Of a stretch of DNA of 64,000 nucleotides, positions 55,901 through 64,000 are shown piece by piece. The stretch lies in contig OZ022499.1 of assembly GCA_963989385.1 (NCBI GenBank), forward strand, positions 102,718,786 through 102,782,785, read 5' to 3'. This DNA comes from Ctena decussata (lineage: Eukaryota > Mollusca > Bivalvia > Lucinida > Lucinidae). Each line of letters begins with the position of its first letter. The stretch's first letter is position 1. The notes beneath the pieces are model-generated. The model was given only the letters and a program-made list of their open reading frames with translations. It was not told where the DNA came from and made no database searches. The translations under genes and the position numbers were made by a program.

Positions 55901-56811
55901 GTTTTTCATGCAGTTTTCCATAATATTACTGAAACTACAAAAGTACGTCAGAAATCATGTTATTCTGAGAATTCACTAAGAAGAAACATATTTATTTCTG
56001 TTTGTTCCTATACGCACTGATGATAAGCAACAGAAAACATGCATGCATGCAAAAGAATCTGATTTGGGGCCAAAAACTGCCCCTATCATACAAGGTCCTT
56101 TTCACTAGAAATGAACGTGTAACCCCTCAATGGAACCTACTTGCTGAGAAGGTTCCTCTGACAAGTCATAGCATATGCTCTTATAGAAATCAACGTATGC
56201 TTTTATAGAAATTATGCTTTTAACAGAAATTAACTCTGAATTACCTACAAATACCTTCCTCATCTGGGGCTCCCAATCTGGGGCCCTGGGAGCCCCTCCC
56301 CTGCTATAGCTACAACATTAAAATCAGATTTCAGAAAATCTGAATAAATGAAATTAACTTTTAAATTTTCATACTTGATATCATTCCCATTCTGAAACAG
56401 TATGTATTGGCATTTACTGTTAGGATCACATGATCATTGTGTCACTGTACATTTTGTCTTAACTCTCAAATTGTTACCCCTTATACATGCCTCAATGTCC
56501 CGAATTTTATAAGACCTTAACAACTGTTATGTTTCAAAGGGGAAACAGTTCTGCCAGAATTATCATAAAAACATGCCCTTATTTGGAGTTCAGTACCAGG
56601 TACAGAGAAGCACCTGCCAAATACTTACCTCTTCATTGTATAATTTACTAAGTTCTTTCTTAATTGGATCTATAAGCTGCACTTGTCCCGCTGTAAAACC
56701 AACAAGTAGCCGAACACTTTCACTTGATACAAGCAGTGTGTTAAAATCATGGCATGTTGGAAATGTGCCCTTGTAAACCCGCTTGTCTATTGGTTTTGTC
56801 AAATCAGCTGC
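49895..56811 (-). CDS. WDR20: WDR20 homologue, 3' part of gene
   Basis: WDR20 is a WD-repeat protein that binds and activates the deubiquitinases USP12 and USP46; the DMWD protein is its close relative. Two firm exons are present, 56629-56811 and 53506-54777, joined in phase 0 to 485 residues. They match the family in order: [117 protein letters not shown] and the last WD unit MLEPLICKKV..ITACQEGLVYTW. A Ser/Asn-rich insert separates the later WD units, as in the vertebrate protein. Beyond the firm exons, a 24-base microexon (52107-52130) and a short tail exon (stop 49897-49895) are proposed. Alternatively, reading through the donor gives VSIHAG and stop at 53487-53485. The first exon, about 80 residues, must lie beyond 64000. 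Confidence 0.93.
49939..50190. mobile_element. MITE family C copy with an internal SINE-like fragment
   Basis: CAGATAAGGATGTG, AGCTATCTTGTCAAGACAG and TTCACAACATGTG are family text. At 50070-50128 a foreign piece (GTTGTTGTTGTTGTG, TTGCTTTACGTCCACTGTAA) interrupts it, and the family resumes with TGAGAAATAAGAAAAC and ATTATCATCAAATATT. Confidence 0.6.
50191..51424 (-). other. Spacer or WDR20 intron without clear elements
   Basis: Non-coding. A palindrome of AAAGGAAAGAATTTACTCC and AGAAGCAAATTCTTTCCTTT lies at 51127-51172, related to text at 40497-40550. CTAACCGGCCACTTTC near 50388 and GAGGCCGGTTAGAACTTTTG near 50929 are inverted, bounding a possible 560-base foldback. Confidence 0.45.
51425..51490 (+). 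mobile_element. LINE-like 3' tail
   Basis: CCACCTGTATGTGGCCTGAG followed by AAGAATAAAGTTCTTTTGTTC matches 18381-18465. Confidence 0.45.
51651..51842. mobile_element. MITE family C, full copy
   Basis: CAGAGCTCCAGATAAGAAGG and CCTTGTCAGGAGCTCTG are the ends. The centre AGAACAGTCTCGCC/AAGATAGTTCT and GGGGTCACAACCTATG are typical. Confidence 0.85.
52107..52130 (-). CDS. WDR20: WDR20 proposed 24-base microexon
   Basis: Minus strand: a strong pyrimidine tract and acceptor (TTCTACTCTCTTGCAG), then 24 bases encoding GLTQQHAV, then donor GTAAGTA. It is phase 0 on both sides, so it adds eight residues after ARPGTV without a frame change. Splice signals are excellent for so short a segment; homology could not be judged. 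Confidence 0.5.
52131..53309 (-). other. WDR20 intron (or 3' region) without clear elements
   Basis: Non-coding. A GTGACCTTGACCTCCGGATC word at 52711 is like the T-element cores but isolated. Confidence 0.5.
53310..53493. mobile_element. MITE family C copy touching the WDR20 exon
   Basis: CCAGATAAGGGGTGTATTTG, CTGCTTCCTCAAAGCAG, ACAATTCATGTTTTTGCTG and ATCAAATACTCCCGTTATCC are family text. The right end lies seven bases beyond the last donor base of the big WDR20 exon. An isolated end word GGAGCTCTG is found at 53275. Confidence 0.75.
53506..54777 (-). CDS. WDR20: WDR20 large exon
   Basis: 424 codons in phase 0, from acceptor TTCTACTTTCAG (reading AGATTAATTGATAAATCC) to ACT GTT before the donor GTAAGTATT. 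It carries four to five WD units. YLAVVSQDGYLRVFNY, GGEDDLVTVWSF and [12 protein letters not shown] are clear D-W/F endings. The low-complexity insert runs from about DSSDISETEED to the STNSN-rich region, and KFATLSSVDRKE..DKKEHKRNFS matches the vertebrate KFATLS.HDRKE..DHKRNHS. Confidence 0.96.
54893..55022. repeat. Tandem duplication of about 68 bases
   Basis: ACCTCATCTGGGTCTATACT through TCAATATGATATAGCTT occurs at 54893-54960 and again at 54961-55022 with a single early difference (TTAGCC/TTTGCC). The low divergence suggests a recent event. Confidence 0.85.
55707..55753. repeat. Tandem duplication of a short unit
   Basis: GCTTGAAACTTGAGTGGGTG, with two to four G following, occurs twice in a row. 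Confidence 0.85.
56629..56811 (-). CDS. WDR20: WDR20 upstream exon
   Basis: 61 codons in phase 0 on both sides, between acceptor ATATTTTGCAG and donor GTAAGT. It encodes [40 protein letters not shown] and [20 protein letters not shown] plus E, nearly the vertebrate text. Confidence 0.96.
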
Positions 56812-56982
56812 CTGCAAAATATAAAGAAATCCCTGAGATAACGGTTAATAGGTACACTTTCTGGGAAAGCAGCTCTGTCATTTTCATTTTTGATTCCCTT
56901 CTTAACTGGAGTAAATTCTTATACCAAGAATATACTCCTCTAGAAGAAAGTTCTTTCCTAAATAAGAGTTCTGTATTCACCC

Positions 56983-57098
56983 CTGGCCCAGAGGTTATAT
57001 CTTAAACTCAAAATAAAGCACACTGATTGGCTGCTTCCGAGCACATGCTTTATTTTGAGTTTGAGATTATTCTCAAGTTTTATAACCTCGAACCCTGG
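56983..57098. mobile_element. MITE family B, shortened copy
   Basis: CCTGGCCCAGAGGTTATA and TATAACCTCGAACCCTGG are the ends. The left arm keeps AATAAAGCACACTGATTGGC, and the loop plus much of the right arm is missing. Confidence 0.75.
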
Positions 57099-57132
57099 TT
57101 TACTATGTATGTACAAGGGCTGTCAGGAAACA

Positions 57133-58696
57133 AACCAGAGGACCATTGGTCCTGTAGCTCACCTGAGCACTGAGGTTATGCTGAAAAAACTTTATGTTGC
57201 CACAGCAACAAAACAACATGCACAACAGCAATGAAACACCCATTTATGTAGAGGATAACATCACAAACATTTCAGCTTTATCTCCCTTTATGGCTTCTGA
57301 GAAGATTTTTGGCAAAAAAAAAAAAAAAACCAACGAAAATTTAGCCTTTCGGTTGCGATGGCAACCAACCAAAATCAGGGATTTGGGCAAAATTCATATT
57401 GCTGGTAGGACTACTCCAGGAACATTTCTGTAAAGTTTATGTCAAAACATCTGCAGTATCACAGAAATAAATGCCAAATTTCCACTTTCCCCATCATACG
57501 GCTATGGAAAATTTAAGTATCCATAGCAATGAATTTACATGGGCAACGATAATATAAAACATAATTTAGGTACAGGCTAATGTCATTAATATGTATGCAA
57601 ACTATCAGCTGCATCCCTATTATGGCTTCTGAGGAGAAGATTTTTGAATAGTTTTTCAAAAATTTACCCTTTATTTTGTCATGGCAACCAATCTAATTTA
57701 GCGATTTGGACAAAATTCATATTGATTATAAAGGACTACTCAAGAAACATTTCTATAGAAACAAATACTAAATAATTGCAGTGAGACAGCAAAAATTGCC
57801 AATTTCCACTTTCCCCATTATAAGTCAATGGAAACTATAAGTTGCCATAGCAACCAGAGTTCTTATGGGATTGGAACAAAAAACACAATTTATGTAGAGG
57901 CTAAAGTCTTAAAAATATATGCAAAGTATCAGCTGCATCCTTCTCATGGCTTCTGAGGAGAAGATTTTTTTATATATTTTCAAAAATTTACCCTTTATTT
58001 TACCATGGCAACCAATCAAATTCAGCAATTTGAACAAAATTCATATGAATCATAGAGGACTACTCAATAAACATTTCTGCAGAAAAAAATTCTAAACAAC
58101 TCCAGTGAGACAGCAAAAATTGCCAATTTCCACTTTTCCCATTATAAGTCAATGGAAACCATAAGTTGCCATAGCAACCAGAGTTCTTATGGGATTGGAA
58201 CAAAAAACACAATTTATGTAGAGGCTAATGTCATTAACATATATGCAAAGTATCAGCTGCATCCCTCTTATGGCTTCTGAGAAGAAGATTTTTTTATATT
58301 TTTTCGAAAATTTACCCTTTATTTTGCCATGGCAACCAATCAAATTCAGCGATTTGAACGAAATTCTTATGAATCATAGAGGACTACTCAATAAACATTT
58401 CTGTAAAAAAAATTCTAAATAACTGCAGTGAGACAGCAAAAATTGCCAATTTCCACTTTTCCCATTATAAGTCAATGGAAACTATAAGTTGCCATAGCAA
58501 CCAGAGTTCTTACAATGGAACAAAAAACACAATTATTCATTCCCCCCATCTATAGATGCTATATGTGAAATATGGAAAGAATTGGCCTCATGGCTTCAGA
58601 GGAGAAGTCGTTTGAAAATGTTGACGACGGACGACAGACGACGGATGCCTGCCTATACTATAAGCTCACCTATGAGCCTTCGGCTCAGGTGAGCTA
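57133..58696 (+). mobile_element. T10: tandem-core HINE-like element
   Basis: It begins AACCAGAGGACCATTGGTCC (hairpin) and TGTAGCTCACCTGAGCAC. It ends GACGACGGACGACAGACGACG, TATACTATAAGCTCACC and GAGCCTTCGGCTCAGGTGAG, then CTAA. Thus AGCTCACCTGAGC returns inverted as GCTCAGGTGAGCT. About four units of 324 bp hold GCCATGGCAACCAATCAAATT, TAGAGGACTACTCAA and ATTATAAGTCAATGGAAAC. Confidence 0.8.
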
Positions 58697-59209
58697 AAAA
58701 GAGTCCTAGTTACCAAACAACTGGTTTATCTTGGCTTAGCAAATTTGTTTACCGTAGCCACAAATTGCCCACAATGACCAAGTAGTTTTGAAACTATGAC
58801 TCTTTTTTGTTTCATTACAGCCTTGGAAACACAGTTAACCACGGGTGGTATTTATCCTAACAGTTCTGACAGATTAAAATCATTTTTATCATGCACATAC
58901 ATATTCAACTTTACTCCATTAATTCTGCAAGAAGCCAGCTATACAGTTTTGCCAAATAGACCAGAATTTTTACCAGTCTTGTACAGTTTTGTATGTTATT
59001 TTGTGACAATTATGGGTTCGATTTTCAAACATACTTGTCATGTAGGACAAATGTGCCCAAATATTCACCAATTACAAAGGATACAATTCAAATTTTGTTA
59101 ATACTTGGATGAAATTTACAACAAAACACAGTATAATAGCAACAGATAGCTATTACAACTGACTTACAAACATATAAAAATTTTAAAACACTGTTAGAAA
59201 TGCAAGTTT
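58697..59209. other. Spacer between T10 and T11
   Basis: Non-coding and AT-rich; nothing could be supported. Confidence 0.5.
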
Positions 59210-61272
59210 AACCAGAGGGCCAATGGCCCTATATCGCTCACCTGAGCACTGAGGCACTGAGGTTACAGCAACAAAACACCATGCACAACAACAATAAAAA
59301 ACACCATTTATGTAGAGGATAATATCACAAACATTTATGCAAAAATAAGCTTTATCCCCCATTAATGGCTTCTCAGAAGATCTTTGGCAAAAAAAAAAAT
59401 GTGAAAATTTGGCCTTTCAGCTGCAATGGCAACCAATCAAAATCAGGCGTTTGGGAAATATTCATATGGCTGGTAGAGGACTACTCCAGTAACATTTCTG
59501 TGAAGTTTTGTCAAAATATCTGCAGTAACACAGAAATAAATAGCAAATGTCCACTTTCCTCATTATAAGTCTATGGAAACTTTAAGTTGCCATAGCAACA
59601 AATTCACATGGGCAATGATAATATAAAACATACTTTAAGTAGAGGTTAAAATTATCAATATGTATGCTAAGTATCAGCTTCATCCCCCTCATGGCTTCAC
59701 TTTTCCCATTATGAGTCAATGGAAACTATAAGTCGCCATAGCAACCAAAGTTCTTATGGGATTGGAAGAAAAAGAATAAAATTTATGTAGAAACTACTGT
59801 CATCAACACGTTTGCACAATATCAGCTTCATCCCCTATATGGCTTCTGAGCAGAAGATTTTTATTTATTTTTTTCGAAATTTACACTATATTTTGCCATG
59901 GCAACCAATCAAATTCAGCGATTTGGAGAAAATTCATATGAATCGTAGAGGACTACTCAAGAAATATTTCTGTAGAAAAAAAATTAAATAACTGCAGTTA
60001 GTTAGACAGCAAAAATTGCCTTCCTTTTTTCCTCATTATAAGTCAATGGAAACTCTTAGTTGCCATAGCAACCAAACTGCTGGAGCAACTGCCATGAAAA
60101 ACAGTAATTCTATAGAGCCTAGTACTAAGGTTCTTTCTGTAAAGTTTGAGCTTTATTGGCCCCACAGTTTCTGCGAAGATGATTTTTTAATATTTTTCTA
60201 TTTTTAACCATTCGGTTGCAATGGCAACCAGCCAAATTGCGCAATTTGTATAAATTTAACATGGCTGGTTAAAGACTATTCAAGGTACATTTCTATGAAA
60301 GTTTTGTCAAAATATCCGCAGTGGCATAGCAATAAATGCAAATTTTCCATTTTGCCATTATAAGTCCATGGCAACTTTCAGTTCCCATAGCAACCAAACT
60401 GCTAGAGCAATTGCCAAGAAAAACAGTACTTTTATAGAAGCTAGTACTAAGATCCTTTCTGTGAAGTTTGAGCTTTATTGGTTGCATAGTTTCTGAGGAG
60501 ATGATTTTTGAATATTTTTTCTATTTTTAAACATTGGGTTGCCATGGCAACCAGCCAAATTGCGCAATTTACATAAAGTTCATGTGGTTGATAGAGGACT
60601 ACTCAAGGAACATTTCTGTAAAAGTTTTGTCAAAATATCTGCAGTAACATAGCAATAAATGCAAATTTTCCATTTTGCCATTATAAGTTAATGGCAACTT
60701 TCAGTTCCCATAGCAACCAAACTGTTAGAGCAATTGCCAAGAAAAACAGTACTTTTATAGAAGCTAGTACTAAGATCCTTTCTGTGAAGTTTGAGCTTTA
60801 TTGGTTGCATAGTTTCTGAGGAGATGATTTTTGAATATTTTTTTCTATTTTTAAACATTCGGTTGCCAGGGCAACCAGCCAAATTGTGCAATTTACATAA
60901 AGTTCATGTGGTTGATAGAGGACTACTCAAGGAACATTTCTGTAAAAAGTTTTGTCAAAATATCTGCAGTAACATAGCAATAAATGCAAATTTTCAATTT
61001 TTCCCATACAAGTCAATGGAAACTTTAAGTTGCCATAGCAACCAAAGTTCTGAAGCGATTTGGATAAAAAACAGTATTATTGGTTCCCCCTGTCTATAGA
61101 TGCTATATATAAAATTTGGTAACAATGGGCCTTGTAGTTTCAGAGGAGATGTCGTTTGAAAATATTGACGGACGGACGGACGACGGACGGACGACGGACG
61201 GACGGAGGACGGACGACGGATGCCTGCCTATACTATAAGCTCAACTGTGAGCCTTCGGCTCAGGTGAGCTAA
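59210..61272 (+). mobile_element. T11: tandem-core HINE-like element, second copy of the T10 family
   Basis: It begins AACCAGAGGGCCAATGGCCC and ends with a longer GACGGACGGACGACGGACGG run and GAGCCTTCGGCTCAGGTGAG, then CTAA. About six units of 323 bp; units near 60220-60870 are nearly identical to each other. The core text (GCAATGGCAACCAGCC, AGTTGCCATAGCAACCA) is that of T10. Confidence 0.8.
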
Positions 61273-61827
61273 CAAGCCGAAAATTTCACAATTTCTGTAC
61301 TTAACGTGAACATGTGGCATTTTTTTCCCATTTGGGTTTTATGGCCTTTTCAAAAAAATTTCACTTACATGATTGTTAAGTGGTGGGCCAAAACCAAAAT
61401 CCCTAGGAAATCCACCTGACCTTCAATAAACAGAACTGGCTTTCTCATATGCATGGCCAAGTCTTGAACCCATTGGGTCATGGAAGCCCATTAATAAGTG
61501 ACATACGTATAATGTGTTCAAAGGTATTAGAGAACTTTGGCAAGGATGGAAAATTCAACTCGTCCACTGGCCATGATGAGTGGTTAATGATAAAGGATGA
61601 GTGAAACTTTTGACTGTTCCAAGTGCAAATTATGGAAATCCCCATTTCTGTGGTCTTGTTAGACGAGTGACAATTTTAAGAAATTTTCATTCCTGTTTGG
61701 ATACCTGCTTCGAAACTGCTTCCTTTAAGAAGTCAAAACATATATTTTCATTGAGAATATATAATTCCATCTATCTGGAGCTGTAAATATTGCTGACTGT
61801 CAATGTTCACCTGATATTCCAGTAAAT
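61273..61827. other. Spacer without recognised features
   Basis: Non-coding. A C-like block (CTGCTTCCTTTAAGAAG, AACATATATTTTCATTGAG, TATCTGGAGCTG) lies at 61707-61788 and may be a decayed right half of a family C MITE. Confidence 0.45.
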
Positions 61828-62663
61828 AACTAGAAAATTGTGTCTGTAAGACATGAATGCCCCTGTGCAGCACCCGTTACAGCTCAGTGTACATTACTGA
61901 ATTGCCCATTATCAACAAACATTGACTTCTAGCCTGACTGAAATTATGGCTAAGTTCAAAGTGCTATAATTTTGAACAAAATTAATTTACCTCTGAAAAA
62001 TTTACCTGCACAAACCCCATACCTTACAATGCAAAAAAGTGAAGGAAATGACTAAGTTGAAAAGGCCATTTTTCTGTCAAAATTATTTCTAGAGCCATCA
62101 AAAACCCATATGCATTATATCATAATTCAATATGTCAGTAATATGTAAGCAAATTTTCAAGAAAGATTCATTGAAATCTGTGGAAACACAAACTCTATAC
62201 CATAAAATGCAAACAAATGCCTAAAATGATTAATTTCAAAAGGCTGTAATTCGGTCAAAAATAATTCAAGGCTTATCAAAAGCCCACATGCACACCTTAA
62301 ACATGTCCAAAATATTTATGCAAAGTTTGAAAAAGAGCCACTGAAAACTGTGGAAGGAGTTGATTACATAAACTCCATACCCTACAATTCAAAAAATTGT
62401 CCAAAATGACTAAGTTCAAAAGGTTGTAATTCTGTCAAAATTTATTCCAGCTCTATTAAAAATCCACATGCACAGATTTAATCTGTCCACAATATGTTTG
62501 CAAAGTATGAAAAAGATCCGTTAGAAACTGAGAGAGGAGTTGATTACACAAACTCTATACCGTAAAGTGTGACGAACGGACGGACAGACCAAGTCAGATG
62601 GACGGACGAACAGACAGACAGAAGCAATCTTAATGCTCCCTGACTGTCGTCACAGGGGCATAA
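61828..62663 (+). mobile_element. T12: tandem-core HINE-like element
   Basis: It begins AACTAGAAAATTGTGTCTG and ATGCCCCTGTG. It ends GACGGACAGACC..GACGGACGAACAGACAG, then CCTGACTGTCGTCACAGGGGC and ATAA. ATGCCCCTGTG returns inverted as CACAGGGGCAT. About three units of roughly 180 bp hold AAAATGACTAAGTTCAAAAGG and GGAGTTGATTACA. Confidence 0.72.
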
Positions 62664-64000
62664 AAATGTCTAACAGGAAACTGTACAGTTCCTGTAACAG
62701 TACCAGACTACATGTACCGGTTCTATCTACTTAAAAACTTTCAAAATTTGGGATTCTCATGCATTTTCGTTTTTTCTTTTCTTTTAACCATTTCACTTTG
62801 ATGTTTAGTTAGTGTTACAAGCCATATTAGGCCGGCAACAATTGCAGAACTTGTATAATTCACCAAAAACGTACCAAAATGAACTGGAAATACAAAAAAA
62901 AAAAAAAAAAAAAAAATGTGGAAAATAGCCTTTCAATAACTAATTGTTTGTACAGCTATACAAACAGTACCAAATATGTTTTTGCTCACAAGTACCTAAT
63001 AGGTTAAATTGATTAAAGGAACTCTTTTTGTGTAGAAAACCTAACCATGATGTGCATATCAAACATTTATATTTAGATATGCCATTCTGAAGGGAACTAT
63101 TAGAAACTATTAATACATATAAATTTCTAACATCCTCATAAAACATATACATGTGACATGCCGGAAATACCATTGAAAGCACTTGTTAACACCAGTGTGT
63201 AGAGGAATTTACATGGACAGGCTTATCTACAATGGGGGATTTTCATAAAAAAAATCATTTTTTTTGGTTGCTGCATTCTAATGATGAGGCTCTGGGACAT
63301 CTAGCAGGTACTGTTACATGGCTAAATATATACTTGAAGTTGAACTGTGGCATTCTGATGTTTAGTTGTAGGCTTTGGATTTTCAGCGAAATAAGAACTT
63401 ATACGTGGCTTGTTGAATTTCTTCGAAAGTGCCCTTCTTATACATACACTAACCTATGACTGCAGCCTAAAAGAAAGTGTGATACAAGCCCCTGTGACAA
63501 GGACAGCTACGGAACCGTAAAGAAAAATTGATTAAATTGGATAATAGCTGCGGATTAACTTGACATCGTGTTGATCAATTCTAATCAAGGTATTGTGTCT
63601 GGTCAGAATAAACAAACCAGTTTAAAGAGGTGTCAAACCGTATTCTATCGATTCCTTATGCAAAAACTTGTTGTTTGTCGCTGCTATAAACAATCTAAAA
63701 AATGACTCACTGTTAGCGAAAATGAAAGAAGAGGAAAAAATCACGGAAAAACAGGGCGAAGTCGACTTTGCTTTCAGGGCTCTCGATCACCGAAATTTGG
63801 GGCCGAAATTCGGCCCCATTCCCAATGCCAAAAAGTATGTTTTTTTCCCAATTCCAGACGAAAAATTCCCAATCTGACTAAGCCTGTTTGGTCCAAGAAT
63901 ACTGCAGTTGCATCAATGCAAAATGTATTAAAAACCACCTAAAACTAATAATGTAACCATAATTTATAACTTTAAAAATCGGGAAGCGATTTCATTTTCA
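62664..64000. other. Upstream WDR20 intron or spacer, no exon found
   Basis: Reading both strands for the expected WDR20 first exon (ending ..YIYKGVRK in relatives) found nothing, so it lies outside. An A-run lies at 62896-62916. The plus frame at 63668-63877 encodes KMKEEEKITEKQGEVDFAF and FGPIPNAKKYVFFPIPDEKF. It overlaps GGGGCCGAAATTCGGCCCC, a palindrome, and may be a fragment of a repeat. Confidence 0.4.

Larger units (their letters stand above)
54778..56628 (-). other. WDR20 intron
   Basis: Non-coding. It holds a short hairpin GATGAGGTGGCTC/GAGCCACCTCATC at 54873-54900, the 68-base tandem duplication at 54893 and the 23-25 base duplication at 55707. A decayed C-like block (GAACCTACTTGCTGAGAAGG) lies near 56133. 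Confidence 0.6.

Noticed and set aside
63668..63877. A 69-residue frame with FGPIPNAKKYVFFPIPDEKF considered as a gene
   Set aside because: It overlaps a palindrome and has no splice or start context; at best it is a fragment of a repeat, and this could not be verified.

Overview
The window is eukaryotic, intron-rich and AT-rich. The protein matches together with the repeat types point to a marine bivalve mollusc, probably a clam-like heterodont; that assignment is inference. Three spliced protein-coding genes can be supported. No bacterial features, CRISPR arrays, rRNA genes or functional tRNA genes are seen.

Genes. (1) 278-3152, plus strand: the last four coding exons of a PPP1R21 (KLRAQ1) homologue, an early-endosome coiled-coil protein; its 5' part lies before the window. 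(2) 8997-24885, minus strand: a complete 11-exon gene for a 580-residue ANL-superfamily acyl-CoA synthetase of the 4-coumarate-CoA ligase/luciferase-like type. Every exon junction keeps the frame and all core adenylation motifs are present. (3) 49895-56811, minus strand: the 3' part of a WDR20 homologue, the WD-repeat activator of the USP12/USP46 deubiquitinases. Its first exon lies beyond base 64000, and its 3' end offers two alternative protein termini. The genes do not form a pathway together. About 25 kb between genes 2 and 3 (24886-49894) shows no convincing coding exon.

Repeats. Nearly everything else is layered non-autonomous mobile DNA. At least ten foldback/MITE families (called A-H, J, L and M here) recur across introns and spacers. 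There are also tRNA-derived SINEs (one with an 11-base target duplication), two LINE-like 3' tails, a CG-rich element with 21-base inverted ends, and a hAT-like insertion.

The most striking signal is a set of about a dozen elements (T1-T13 and the short S type) with unrelated cores but one shared plan. Where the 5' end is visible it starts like AACTAGAA, AACCAGAG or AACAAGAG. Then come a C-rich word that returns inverted at the other end, a core of tandem units usually about 150-165 bp, a GACG-type microsatellite, and a 3' hairpin followed by (A)TAA. This resembles Helentron-associated (HINE/DINE-1/pearl-like) elements. Several are nested inside each other or inside MITEs, which gives a relative order of insertion.
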